Part shown: positions 1 to 8,982 of the stretch, piece after piece
How positions within the stretch are numbered: the first letter of the stretch is position 1
Layout: every line of letters starts with the position of its first letter
Source of the DNA: CAIKZZ01 sp035524595
GTDB lineage: Bacteria; Pseudomonadota; Gammaproteobacteria; Steroidobacterales; Steroidobacteraceae
DNA length: 64,000 bases
Assembly (NCBI GenBank): GCA_035524595.1
Contig: DATKOP010000050.1
Coordinates: 1 to 64,000, forward strand
Direction: 5' to 3'
Position numbers and translations under genes: made by a program
Notes under the pieces: generated by a model
Database searches by the model: none
The model's input: the letters and a program-made list of their open reading frames with translations, nothing else
Told to the model about the DNA's origin: nothing

Positions 1-510
1 CTGGCTCTTCGCGTCGGGGCGCAGCCACGGCAGCTTGCCGCCACGGCGGACGGCGGCCTGCTTCTTCACGAGCCGGTGGGCGTAGGTGATCGGCGCCGGC
101 ATCAGGACGTCCGTCTCGTTGCTCGCGTAGCCGAACATCAGCCCCTGGTCGCCGGCGCCCTGCTTGCGCGGGTTCTTGCGGTCGACGCCCTGCGCGATGT
201 CGGGCGACTGCTTGCCGATGATGTTGATGACCGCGCAGCTCGCGCCGTCGAAGCCCATGTCGGAGTGGTCGTAGCCGATGCGCAGGACCGTGCGGCGCAC
301 GAGCGCCTCGAGGTCGACCCACGCGCGGGTCGTGATCTCGCCGGCAACGATCACGCAGCCGGTCTTGACGAGCGTCTCGCACGCGACGCGCGCCTTGCGG
401 TCCTGCTCGAGGATCGCGTCGAGCACGGCGTCCGAGATCTGGTCGGCGATCTTGTCCGGGTGGCCCTCGGACACGGATTCGGACGTAAACAGGTAGCTAT
501 TGGAGCTCAT
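1..510 (-). CDS. metK: S-adenosylmethionine synthetase, N-terminal part (cut by window edge)
   Basis: Makes S-adenosylmethionine from ATP and methionine in the cytoplasm. Only the first 170 codons are inside the window; the gene runs off the left edge. The ATG is read leftward from 510. The product opens with the family signature SESVSEGHPDK at about residues 10-20 and carries the GAGDQG ATP-binding loop at about 118-123. No clear Shine-Dalgarno sequence precedes the start. It diverges from the transketolase operon, so the 127 bases between them hold both promoters. Family assignment is secure; only the C-terminal part is unseen. Confidence 0.96.
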   Translation of the reverse strand, partial: MSSNSYLFTSESVSEGHPDKIADQISDAVLDAILEQDRKARVACETLVKTGCVIVAGEITTRAWVDLEALVRRTVLRIGYDHSDMGFDGASCAVINIIGKQSPDIAQGVDRKNPRKQGAGDQGLMFGYASNETDVLMPAPITYAHRLVKKQAAVRRGGKLPWLRPDAKSQ

Positions 511-558
511 CGTTCGGGGTCGAGCGCAGGGCCGCGCCTCCAGGGGTTGAGCCGTGAA

Positions 559-564
559 ATTATA
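559..564 (-). promoter_or_regulatory. -10 box of the probable metK promoter
   Basis: Read on the minus strand this is a perfect TATAAT about 50 bases upstream of the metK start, in an unusually AT-rich spot. No good -35 hexamer sits at 16-18 bases, so assignment rests on the -10 box and its position. Confidence 0.45.
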
Positions 565-637
565 CAGATGAAGGCGCGGCGTTGCCCCTGCCGGACGGGT
601 ATTGGACAATGCCGGGTTTCCCGGACTGGAGCCGAGA

Positions 638-2641
638 ATGCCGACGCCGAGCCGACGTTCGCTCGCCAACGCGATTCGCGCCCTCAGCATGGACGCCGTG
701 CAGCAGGCGAACTCGGGCCACCCCGGCATGCCGATGGGCATGGCGGACATCGCCGAGGTGCTGTGGCGCGGCTTCCTCAGGCACAACCCCGGCAACCCGA
801 CCTGGTTCAACCGCGACCGCTTCGTGCTGTCGAACGGCCACGGCTCGATGCTGCTGTACTCGCTCCTGTACCTGACCGGCTATCCGCTGTCGATCGACGA
901 CATCAAGCGTTTCCGCCAGCTCGGCTCGCACACGGCCGGCCACCCGGAGCGCGATCCGGCGCTCGGCATCGAGACCACCACGGGGCCCCTCGGCCAGGGC
1001 CTCGCGAACGGCGTCGGCATGGCGCTCGCCGAGCGTCATCTGGCTGCCACATTCAACCAGCCGGGCTTCGACCTGATCGACCACCACACGTACGTGTTCC
1101 TCGGCGACGGCTGCCTGATGGAGGGCATCTCGCACGAGGCGGCCTCGCTCGCCGGCACCCTCGGCCTCGGCAAGCTGATCTGCTTCTACGACGACAACGG
1201 CATCTCGATCGACGGCCACGTGCAGGGCTGGTTCACCGACGACACGCCGAAGCGCTTCGAGGCCTACGGCTGGCAGGTGATCCGCAGTGTCGATGGCCAC
1301 GACGCCGAGGCCATCCGCCGCGCGGTGCGCCGGGCGCGCAGGGAGACCGGCAAGCCCACGCTGATCTGCTGCAAGACGATCATCGGCTTCGGCGCGCCCA
1401 ACAAGCAGGGCACCGAGGCGACCCACGGCTCGGCGCTCGGCGCCGACGAGGTCGCCGCCGCGCGCCGCACGCTCGACTGGCCGTACCCGCCGTTCGAGGT
1501 GCCGGACGAGATCCGCGCCGCGTGGGACGCGCGCGCGCGCGGCCAGCGCGCCGAGAACAAGTGGCGGCGGCTGCTCGGCGACTACCGCAACGCCTATCCG
1601 CAGCACGCCGCCGAGTTCGAGCGGCGCACGCGCGGCGACCTGCCGGCCGACTGGAGCGCGTTCGCGCAGGCGACGCTCGCGACGGTGCAGCAGCAGGGCA
1701 GCGCCGTCGCGACCCGCCAGTCCTCGCAGGCGGCGCTGAACGCCTTCATGCCGAAGCTGCCGGAGCTGATCGGCGGCTCGGCGGACCTGACCGGCTCCAA
1801 CAACACCTGGGCCAGGAACTCCAGGGGCATCACCCGCAGCGATCCCGCCGGCAACTACGTCTGGTACGGGGTGCGCGAGTTCGGCATGTCGGCGACGCTG
1901 AACGGCATCGCGCTGCACGGCGGCCTGCTGCCCTACGGCGGTACCTTCCTGGTGTTCTCCGACTACGCGCGCAGCGCCGTGCGCATGGCGGCGCTGATGC
2001 GGGTGCCCTCGATCTTCGTCTGGTCGCACGACTCGATCGGCCTCGGCGAGGACGGCCCGACGCACCAGCCGATCGAGCACCTCGCGTCGCTGCGGCTGAT
2101 CCCGAACATGACGCTGTGGCGGCCCTGCGACGGGGTCGAGGCCCACGTCGCCTGGATCGACGCGATCGAGCGCCGCTCGGGCCCGACCGCGCTGGTGCTG
2201 ACGCGCCAGGCGCTGCCGCACCAGCCGCGCGACGCGCAGCAGCTCGCCGACGTGCGTCGCGGCGGCTACGTGCTGCTGCAGTGCCAGGGCGCGCCGGAGC
2301 TGGTGCTGATCGCGACCGGCTCGGAGGTGCAGCTGGCGATGGCGGCGGCGCGCGCGCTCGAGGCGCGCGGCCGGCGCGTGCGGGTGGTGTCGATGCCCTC
2401 GGTCGAGCGCTTCGACGCGCAGCCGGCGGACTACCGTGCCGGCGTGCTGCCGCCCGGCGTGCCGCGCGTCGCGGTCGAGGCGGGCGTGCGCGACTACTGG
2501 TGCCGCTACACCGCGAGCCGCGAGCACGTCGTGGGCCTCGACGGCTTCGGCGCCTCGGCGCCCGCCAAGGATCTGTTCCAGCACTTCGGGTTGACGACCG
2601 ATCACGTGGTCGCCGTCGCGACGCAAGCGCTCGGCGGCTGA
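638..2641 (+). CDS. tkt: Transketolase
   Basis: ThDP-dependent transfer of two-carbon ketol units between sugar phosphates in the pentose phosphate pathway; cytoplasmic. The 667-residue length is normal for the family. The N-terminal motif SGHPGMPMG is at residues 26-34, and the ThDP motif begins GDG at 156-158 and ends at Asn187. The pyrimidine-binding and C-terminal domains follow. The ATG at 638 is chosen because homologues begin near SRRSLANAIRALSMDAVQ; an in-frame TTG at 602 would add 12 residues of little similarity. It leads tkt-gap-pgk-pyk, with 37 bases before gap. Confidence 0.96.
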   Translation: MPTPSRRSLANAIRALSMDAVQQANSGHPGMPMGMADIAEVLWRGFLRHNPGNPTWFNRDRFVLSNGHGSMLLYSLLYLTGYPLSIDDIKRFRQLGSHTAGHPERDPALGIETTTGPLGQGLANGVGMALAERHLAATFNQPGFDLIDHHTYVFLGDGCLMEGISHEAASLAGTLGLGKLICFYDDNGISIDGHVQGWFTDDTPKRFEAYGWQVIRSVDGHDAEAIRRAVRRARRETGKPTLICCKTIIGFGAPNKQGTEATHGSALGADEVAAARRTLDWPYPPFEVPDEIRAAWDARARGQRAENKWRRLLGDYRNAYPQHAAEFERRTRGDLPADWSAFAQATLATVQQQGSAVATRQSSQAALNAFMPKLPELIGGSADLTGSNNTWARNSRGITRSDPAGNYVWYGVREFGMSATLNGIALHGGLLPYGGTFLVFSDYARSAVRMAALMRVPSIFVWSHDSIGLGEDGPTHQPIEHLASLRLIPNMTLWRPCDGVEAHVAWIDAIERRSGPTALVLTRQALPHQPRDAQQLADVRRGGYVLLQCQGAPELVLIATGSEVQLAMAAARALEARGRRVRVVSMPSVERFDAQPADYRAGVLPPGVPRVAVEAGVRDYWCRYTASREHVVGLDGFGASAPAKDLFQHFGLTTDHVVAVATQALGG

Positions 2642-2678
2642 CGCCGGGCTATCCGCCAGTCTCAGAGAGGACTCGAAC

Positions 2679-3692
2679 ATGGCCATCAAGGTAGGAATCA
2701 ACGGCTACGGCCGCATCGGCCGCAACGTGCTGCGTGCGCTCTACGAGGGCAGGCGCAACGGCGAGATCCAGATCGTCGCGATCAACGATCTCGGCGACGC
2801 CAACACCAACGCCCACCTGACGCGCTTCGACACCGCGCACGGCCGCTTCCCGGGCCAGGTCGCCGTCGACGGCGACTCGATGGTGGTCAACGGCGACCGC
2901 ATCCGCGTGCTCGCCGAGCGCGATCCGGCGCGGCTGCCGTGGGGCGAGCTCGGCGTCGAGTACGTGCTCGAGTGCACCGGCCTGTTCGCCAACAAGGAGA
3001 AGGCCGCCAAGCACATCGCCGGCGGCGCCAAGAAGGTCGTGATCTCGGCGCCGGCCGAGGGCGCGGTCGACGCGACGATCGTCTACGGCGTCAACCACGG
3101 CACGCTGAAGGCCGACATGAGCGTGATCTCCAACGCCTCGTGCACGACCAACTGCCTCGCGCCGCTGGTCAAGCCGCTGCACGACGCGATCGGCCTGGTT
3201 GCCGGCATCATGACCACGGTGCACGCCTACACCAACGACCAGGTGCTGACCGACGTGTTCCACAAGGACCTGCGGCGCGCGCGCTCGGCGACCATGTCGA
3301 TGATCCCGACCAAGACCGGCGCCGCGGCGGCGGTCGGGCTGGTGCTGCCGGAGCTGAAGGGCCGGCTCGACGGCTTCGCGGTGCGCGTGCCGACCATCAA
3401 CGTCTCGCTGGTCGACCTGACCTTCACCGCCAGGCGCGCGACCAGCGTCGAGGAGATCAACAAGATCCTGAAGACCGCGGCCGACGGCGCGCTCAAGGGC
3501 GTGCTCGCCTACAACGACCAGCCGCTCGTGTCGGTGGACTTCAACCACGACCCCGCCTCCTCGACCTACGACTCGACGCTGACCAAGGTCATCGACGGCA
3601 CGCTGGTCAAGGTCTGCGCCTGGTACGACAACGAGTGGGGCTTCTCGAACCGCATGCTCGACACGACGCTCGCCTGGAGCCGCGCGAAATGA
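2679..3692 (+). CDS. gap: Glyceraldehyde-3-phosphate dehydrogenase
   Basis: Oxidises and phosphorylates glyceraldehyde-3-phosphate to 1,3-bisphosphoglycerate with NAD in glycolysis, or runs in reverse. 337 residues. The Rossmann glycine motif INGYGRIGRN is at 7-16, an aspartate follows the second strand (INDL, fitting NAD preference), and the catalytic cysteine is Cys155 in SNASCTTNC. The start ATG follows a GAGAGGA Shine-Dalgarno sequence. The stop overlaps the proposed pgk start (ATGA), implying translational coupling. Confidence 0.97.
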   Translation: MAIKVGINGYGRIGRNVLRALYEGRRNGEIQIVAINDLGDANTNAHLTRFDTAHGRFPGQVAVDGDSMVVNGDRIRVLAERDPARLPWGELGVEYVLECTGLFANKEKAAKHIAGGAKKVVISAPAEGAVDATIVYGVNHGTLKADMSVISNASCTTNCLAPLVKPLHDAIGLVAGIMTTVHAYTNDQVLTDVFHKDLRRARSATMSMIPTKTGAAAAVGLVLPELKGRLDGFAVRVPTINVSLVDLTFTARRATSVEEINKILKTAADGALKGVLAYNDQPLVSVDFNHDPASSTYDSTLTKVIDGTLVKVCAWYDNEWGFSNRMLDTTLAWSRAK

Positions 3693-4927
3693 TGGCCGAG
3701 GCCGGCGCCGGCGCCGGCGCGCCGGGAGGCGTCTCGACGCGCGTGGTGCGCATGCAGGACGTCGCGCTCGCGGGGCGGCGAGTGCTGATCCGGGAGGACC
3801 TCAACGTCCCGGTCAAGGACGGCGTGGTCACGAGCGACGCGCGGATCCGCGCCGCGCTGCCGACGATCCAGCAGGCGCTGGCCGCGGGCGCGCGCGTGCT
3901 GCTGATGTCGCACCTCGGCAGGCCCGAGGAGGGCAGGCCCGCCGAGGAGTTCTCGCTGGCGCCGGTCGCGGCGCGGCTCTCGGAACTGCTCGGCCGCAAG
4001 GTGCCGCTGGTCAAGGACTGGCTCGGCGGCGTCGCGGTCGCGCCCGGCGAGGCGGTGCTGCTCGAGAACGTGCGCTTCAACAAGGGCGAGAAGAAGGATG
4101 CCGAGGAGCTGGCGCGGCGGATGGCGGCGCTCTGCGACGTGTTCGTCATGGACGCCTTCGGCACCGCGCACCGCGCCGAGGCCAGCACGCACGGGGTCGC
4201 GAAGTACGCGCCGGTCGCCTGCGCCGGGCCGCTGCTGGTCAACGAGCTGGTGGCGCTCGACACCGCGCTCGACAGCCCGAAGCGGCCGCTGGTGGCGATC
4301 GTCGGCGGCTCGAAGGTGTCGACCAAGCTGACGGTGCTCGAGGCGCTGCTGGCGCGCGTCGACCAGCTGATCGTCGGCGGCGGCATCGCCAATACCTTCC
4401 TGCTGGCGCGCGGCGCGCCGATCGGCAAGAGCCTCGCCGAGCCGGACATGGTCGACATCGCCGGGCGGCTGCTGGCGCAGTCGGCCGCGAAGGGCATCGA
4501 GCTGCCGCTGCCGAGCGACGTCGTGGTCGCCAAGGAGTTCTCGGCCAGGGCCGAGGCCGACGTCAAGGCGGTCGCCGACGTGGCGCCCGACGACATGATC
4601 CTGGACATCGGCCCCGACACCGCCGACCGCTTCGCGCGCATCGTCGGCGAGGCGGGGACGATCATCTGGAACGGCCCGGTGGGCGTGTTCGAGTTCGACC
4701 AGTTCGGCGAGGGCACGCGCGTGCTCGCGACCGCGATCGCGCGCTCCAGGGCCTTCTCGCTCGCCGGCGGCGGCGACACGCTGGCGGCGATCGAGAAGTA
4801 CCAGGTGGAGGACGGCATGAGCTACATCTCGACCGGCGGCGGCGCCTTCCTCGAGTTCGTCGAGGGCAAGCCGCTGCCGGCGGTGGTCATGCTCGAGGCG
4901 CGCGCGAGCGAGGGGCGCCGCGCATGA
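3689..4927 (+). CDS. pgk: Phosphoglycerate kinase
   Basis: Transfers phosphate between 1,3-bisphosphoglycerate and ADP. The conserved N-terminus LAGRRVLIREDLNVP and the SHLGRP segment identify it, as do the GGSKVSTK region and the C-terminal glycine-rich nucleotide site GGGDT. The ATG at 3689 overlaps the gap stop as ATGA and has GGAG nine bases upstream, giving 412 residues with about 20 extra Ala/Gly-rich residues at the N-terminus. A start at 3752 (MQDVALAG) would match homologue lengths but lacks a ribosome site. The sequence resembles gammaproteobacterial PGK. Confidence 0.95.
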   Translation: MMAEAGAGAGAPGGVSTRVVRMQDVALAGRRVLIREDLNVPVKDGVVTSDARIRAALPTIQQALAAGARVLLMSHLGRPEEGRPAEEFSLAPVAARLSELLGRKVPLVKDWLGGVAVAPGEAVLLENVRFNKGEKKDAEELARRMAALCDVFVMDAFGTAHRAEASTHGVAKYAPVACAGPLLVNELVALDTALDSPKRPLVAIVGGSKVSTKLTVLEALLARVDQLIVGGGIANTFLLARGAPIGKSLAEPDMVDIAGRLLAQSAAKGIELPLPSDVVVAKEFSARAEADVKAVADVAPDDMILDIGPDTADRFARIVGEAGTIIWNGPVGVFEFDQFGEGTRVLATAIARSRAFSLAGGGDTLAAIEKYQVEDGMSYISTGGGAFLEFVEGKPLPAVVMLEARASEGRRA

Positions 4928-6375
4928 CGCCGATCCGCACGCCGCGCCGCACCAAGATCGTCACGACGCTGGGTCCGGCGACCGACGATGCGCGCGTGCT
5001 GCAGGAGCTGTTCCGGGCTGGCGCCGACGTCGTGCGCGTGAACTTCTCGCATGGCAGCTTCGAGGACCACGCGCGCCGCATCGCGCTGGTGCGGGACGCC
5101 GCGCTCAGCGTCGGCCGCTACGTCGGCATCCTCGGCGACCTCGCCGGGCCGAAGATCCGCATCGAGCGCTTCGCCAAGGGCGCGGTGCAGCTCGAGGAGG
5201 GCGCCGAGTTCACGCTCGACGTGTCGCTCGACCCGAACGCCGGCACCGAGCAGGTCGTCGGCTGCGCCTACAAGGCGCTGCCGAACGACGTGCACGAGGG
5301 CGACGTGCTGCTGCTGAACGACGGCCTGATCGTGCTCGAGGTGCGGTCGGTCGCCGGGCCGCGGGTGCTGACGCGCGTCGTCACCGGCGGCGAGCTGTCG
5401 AACAACAAGGGACTGAACCGCCGCGGCGGCGGGCTCTCGGCCGGCGCGCTCACCGACAAGGACCGCACCGACATCGCGGTCGCGGCCAGGCTCGACGTCG
5501 ACTACCTGGCGGTGTCGTTCCCGAAGAGCGGCGAGGACATGCTCGAGGCGCGGCAGCTGCTGCGCGCGGCCGGCGGCAGCGGCCGGCTGATGGCGAAGAT
5601 CGAGCGCGCCGAGGCGATCCGCCACCTCGACGAGATCGTCGAGGCGAGCGACGCGGTGATGGTGGCGCGCGGCGACCTCGGCATCGAGGTCGGCTACGCC
5701 GAGCTCACCGGCCTGCAGAAGCGCATCATCCAGAGTGCGCGGCAGAAGTTCCGCATCGTCGTGACCGCGACGCAGATGATGGAGTCGATGATCCACAACC
5801 CGGTGCCGACGCGCGCCGAGGTCTCCGACGTCGCCAACGCGGTGCTCGACGACACCGACGCCGTGATGCTGTCGGCCGAGAGCGCGGTCGGCAAGTACCC
5901 GGTCAAGGCGGTCGAGGCGATGGCGCAGGTGATCGAGGGCGCCGAGAAGTACCAGGTCACGCAGGGCGCGCGCTCGCGCCAGCGGGTCGAGCCGCGCCTG
6001 TTCCACGGCTCCGACGAGGCGATCGCGATGGCCGTCATGTACACGGCCAATCACATGGACGTGAAGGCGATCGTGGCGCTGACCGAGTCGGGCTCGACGC
6101 CGCTGTGGATGTCGCGCATCCGCTCCGACATCCCGATCTACGCGTTCACGCGCCACGAGGCGACCCGCCGCCGCGTGACGCTGTACCGCGGCGTCTACCC
6201 GGTGTCCTTCGACGTCACGCACACGGACCCGGCGATCCTGTACGCGTCGATCTTCCACATCCTGGTCGAGCTGCACCTGTGCGCGCCGGGTGACCAGATC
6301 ATCGCCACCAAGGGCGAGCTGTCGGGCGTCTCGGGCGGCACGAACTCCATGAAGATCCTCGAGGTCCGGCCCTGA
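4924..6375 (+). CDS. pyk: Pyruvate kinase
   Basis: Final ATP-yielding step of glycolysis, phosphoenolpyruvate to pyruvate. 483 residues, close to the PykA length. Visible are the N-terminal RRTKIVTTLGPAT, the active-site segment LMAKIERAEAI, the VTATQMMESMI signature and the C-terminal domain. The ATG overlaps the pgk stop (ATGA). It is the last gene of the tkt-gap-pgk-pyk set. Aldolase, which often follows pgk or pyk in relatives, is not here. A strong GC hairpin follows at 6389-6411. Confidence 0.96.
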   Translation: MTPIRTPRRTKIVTTLGPATDDARVLQELFRAGADVVRVNFSHGSFEDHARRIALVRDAALSVGRYVGILGDLAGPKIRIERFAKGAVQLEEGAEFTLDVSLDPNAGTEQVVGCAYKALPNDVHEGDVLLLNDGLIVLEVRSVAGPRVLTRVVTGGELSNNKGLNRRGGGLSAGALTDKDRTDIAVAARLDVDYLAVSFPKSGEDMLEARQLLRAAGGSGRLMAKIERAEAIRHLDEIVEASDAVMVARGDLGIEVGYAELTGLQKRIIQSARQKFRIVVTATQMMESMIHNPVPTRAEVSDVANAVLDDTDAVMLSAESAVGKYPVKAVEAMAQVIEGAEKYQVTQGARSRQRVEPRLFHGSDEAIAMAVMYTANHMDVKAIVALTESGSTPLWMSRIRSDIPIYAFTRHEATRRRVTLYRGVYPVSFDVTHTDPAILYASIFHILVELHLCAPGDQIIATKGELSGVSGGTNSMKILEVRP

Positions 6376-6388
6376 GCAGCCGCTGAGC

Positions 6389-6411
6389 GGGCCGGGCGCG
6401 CCGCCCGGCCC
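6389..6411 (+). terminator. GC hairpin after pyk, possible terminator
   Basis: A perfect 9-base-pair stem (GGGCCGGGC with GCCCGGCCC) and a 5-base loop lies 14 bases after the pyk stop. There is no following U-tract, so intrinsic termination is uncertain; it may be a processing or Rho-assisted site. Confidence 0.4.
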
Positions 6412-6472
6412 GGACTTGCCAGCCCCGGCCGAAGCGGCGACGATGCCGCGGTCGCCGCACTGGACGCGCCCC

Positions 6473-8851
6473 ATGAGAACCACGCTGCTGCGCATCGGCG
6501 CCTCGCTCGGCGCACTGGCGCTGCTGGCGGCCGCCGCCGGCTGGCTCGTGCTGCGCGCCAGCCTGCCGGTGATCGACGGCCAGCTCTCGACCCACGCCGT
6601 CGGCGAGCGCGTCACGATCGAGCGCGACGCCGACGGCGCGACCACCGTCAGCGGCCGGTCGCGCGACGACGTCGCCTTCGCGCTCGGCTACGCGCACGCG
6701 CAAGACCGCTTCTTCCAGATGGACCTGCTGCGGCGCGCCGCCGCCGGCGAGCTGTCCGCGCTGCTCGGCGAGGCGACCGTCGACACCGACCGCGAGCTGC
6801 GCGTGCACCGCTTCCGCGCGGTCGCGCGTGCCGCGATCGCCGCCTCGTCGCCCGCGCAGCGCGCGCTCGTCGAGGCCTACGCCGCCGGCGTCAACGCCGG
6901 GCTCGCCTCGCTGCGCGCGCGGCCGTTCGAGTACCTCGTGCTGCGCGCCGTGCCCGAGCCGTGGCGGCCGGAGGACTCGGTGCTGGTGACGCTGGCCATG
7001 TTCGTGCAGCTGCAGGAGCACGATGGTCATCGCAAGATCGAGCGCGGCCTGATCCAGGAGGCGCTGCCGGCCAGCGCCGCACGCTTCGTCTACGCCGCGG
7101 CCAGCGACTGGGAGGCGAGCCTGGACGACTCGCACAGCGCGCCGCCGGTCGTGCCGGCGGCCGACGACTACGACCTGGCGCGCGTCGGGCCGCTCAACTT
7201 CGAGCCGCCCGCCCGCCACACGCGCACGCGGCCCGCGGCCGGCAGCAACAACTGGGCGATCGCCGGCGCGCGCACCGCGACCGGCGCGGCGCTGGTCGCC
7301 AACGACATGCACCTCGGCATCCGCGTGCCGAACACCTGGTACCGCGCGCGACTGCGGGTCGCGGCCGCGGGCGGGCCGCCGGTGGACGTGACCGGCGTGA
7401 CGCTGCCCGGCACGCCGGCGGTGGTCACCGGCAGCAATACGCACGTCGCCTGGGCGTTCACCAACAGCTACGGCGACTTCGAGGACGTGGTGCGGATCGT
7501 GCCCGACCCGGCCGCTCCCGACCGCTACCTGAGCGCGGCCGGGCCGCGGCCGTTCACGCACATGCACGAGCGCATCGAGGTGCGTGGCGGCGCGGCGATC
7601 GAGCTCGACGTGGTCGGCACCGAGTGGGGCCCGGTGGTGTGGCGCGACGAGGCCGGCCGCGGCTACGCGCTCGAGTGGACCGCGCACGATCCGGCGGCGG
7701 TCAACCTCGAGCTGGTGGGGCTCGAGAGTGCGACCGGCATCGCCGACGCGCTCGCGGTGGCCGCGCGCGCCGGCATCCCGGCGCAGAACTTCGTCACCGG
7801 CGACGCTGCCGGCCACATCGCCTGGACGATCGCCGGGCAGATCCCGCGCCGCCGCGGCGGCGAGCCGTCGCTGCCGCGGCCGTCGACCGACCCCGAGCTC
7901 GGCTTTGCCGGCTGGGTGGCCGCCGCCGAGCGCCCGGCGATCGTCGATCCTCCCGGCGGACAGATCGCGACCGCGAACGCGCGCGTGGTCGGTGGCGCGG
8001 CGCTGGCGACGATCGGCGACGGCGGCTACGACCGCGGCGCGCGCGCGCGGCAGATCCTGACCGCGCTCAGCGCTCGCGATGCGCCGCAGACGCCGCGCGA
8101 CGCGCTCGCCGTGCAGCTCGACGACCGGGCGCTGTTCCTCGCGCGCTGGCAGCAGCTGCTCGTCGGGCTGCTGGACACGGCCGCGGTCGCGGGACACCCG
8201 CGCCGCGCCGAGCTCAAGGCGGTGCTGCGGACCTGGTCGGGGAGCGCCGCGGTGCCCGATGCGGCCTACCGCCTGGTGCGGGCGTTCCGCGCCGAGGTCG
8301 AGCGGCGCGTGTTCTACGCGCTGATCGCGCCGGCGCGCGCCAAGAACCCGGGCTTTCGCTTCGTGGTGCCGGCATCGTTCGAGGGGCCGCTGTGGACGCT
8401 GCTCGAGCAGCGTCCGGCGCACCTGCTGCCGCCGGGGGCGAGCGACTGGCCGGCCTTCCTGCTCGCGGCCGCGGACGCGGCGGTCGCCGGCGTCGAGTCG
8501 GACTGCGCCAAGCTCGCCGACTGCACCTGGGGCCGCGCCAACCTGACGCGCATCCGCCATCCGCTGTCATCGGCCCTGCCGCTGCTCGGCAGCCTGCTCG
8601 ACATGCCGGCCGAGATGCTGCCCGGCGACGAGGACATGCCGCGCGTGCAGGGCCCGGCCTTCGGCGCCTCGGAGCGCTTCGCGGTGTCGCCGGGCCACGA
8701 GGCGGAGGCGTACTTCGAGATGCCGGGCGGCCAGAGCGGCCACCCGCTGTCGCCGTACTACCGCGCCGGCCACGAGCGCTGGGCGCACGGCGAACCGGCC
8801 GCCGGCTTCCTGCCCGGCGCCGCGCTGCATACGCTGACGCTCTCGCCCTGA
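6473..8851 (+). CDS. Penicillin acylase family protein (Ntn hydrolase), exported
   Basis: Member of the penicillin G acylase / AHL acylase family: amidases made as a proenzyme that cuts itself into alpha and beta chains. An N-terminal hydrophobic stretch at residues 10-30 looks like a signal peptide or anchor, so the protein should be periplasmic. The alpha region holds FALGYAHAQDRFFQMD, and the nucleophile is predicted to be Ser258 in AAGSNNW, which would become the beta-chain N-terminus. 792 residues is typical. The start is the ATG before MRTTLLRIG; longer starts at 6416 or 6443 are possible. The substrate (beta-lactam, acyl-homoserine lactone or other amide) cannot be read from sequence. 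Confidence 0.88.
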   Translation: MRTTLLRIGASLGALALLAAAAGWLVLRASLPVIDGQLSTHAVGERVTIERDADGATTVSGRSRDDVAFALGYAHAQDRFFQMDLLRRAAAGELSALLGEATVDTDRELRVHRFRAVARAAIAASSPAQRALVEAYAAGVNAGLASLRARPFEYLVLRAVPEPWRPEDSVLVTLAMFVQLQEHDGHRKIERGLIQEALPASAARFVYAAASDWEASLDDSHSAPPVVPAADDYDLARVGPLNFEPPARHTRTRPAAGSNNWAIAGARTATGAALVANDMHLGIRVPNTWYRARLRVAAAGGPPVDVTGVTLPGTPAVVTGSNTHVAWAFTNSYGDFEDVVRIVPDPAAPDRYLSAAGPRPFTHMHERIEVRGGAAIELDVVGTEWGPVVWRDEAGRGYALEWTAHDPAAVNLELVGLESATGIADALAVAARAGIPAQNFVTGDAAGHIAWTIAGQIPRRRGGEPSLPRPSTDPELGFAGWVAAAERPAIVDPPGGQIATANARVVGGAALATIGDGGYDRGARARQILTALSARDAPQTPRDALAVQLDDRALFLARWQQLLVGLLDTAAVAGHPRRAELKAVLRTWSGSAAVPDAAYRLVRAFRAEVERRVFYALIAPARAKNPGFRFVVPASFEGPLWTLLEQRPAHLLPPGASDWPAFLLAAADAAVAGVESDCAKLADCTWGRANLTRIRHPLSSALPLLGSLLDMPAEMLPGDEDMPRVQGPAFGASERFAVSPGHEAEAYFEMPGGQSGHPLSPYYRAGHERWAHGEPAAGFLPGAALHTLTLSP

Positions 8852-8934
8852 GCGCGCCGCCGCCGCGCCGCGGCGCGGCGGCGTCCTGACGATTCTTTGC
8901 TCTCGCCACGTGCCGCGCGTCGTTGCGCGGCCGG

Positions 8935-8940
8935 TAAAAT
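8935..8940 (+). promoter_or_regulatory. -10-like box ahead of the TPR dioxygenase gene
   Basis: TAAAAT about 43 bases before the proposed GTG start, in a short AT-richer patch. No convincing -35 element was found, so this is a weak call. Confidence 0.3.
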
Positions 8941-8982
8941 CGCCCGGCGCGCACGGACGCGGCGGCAAGCGAGTGGATAGCC

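Noticed and set aside
511..637. SAM- or SAH-sensing riboswitch between metK and tkt
   Set aside because: No conserved riboswitch core or extended paired structure was recognised on either strand in this 127-base gap.
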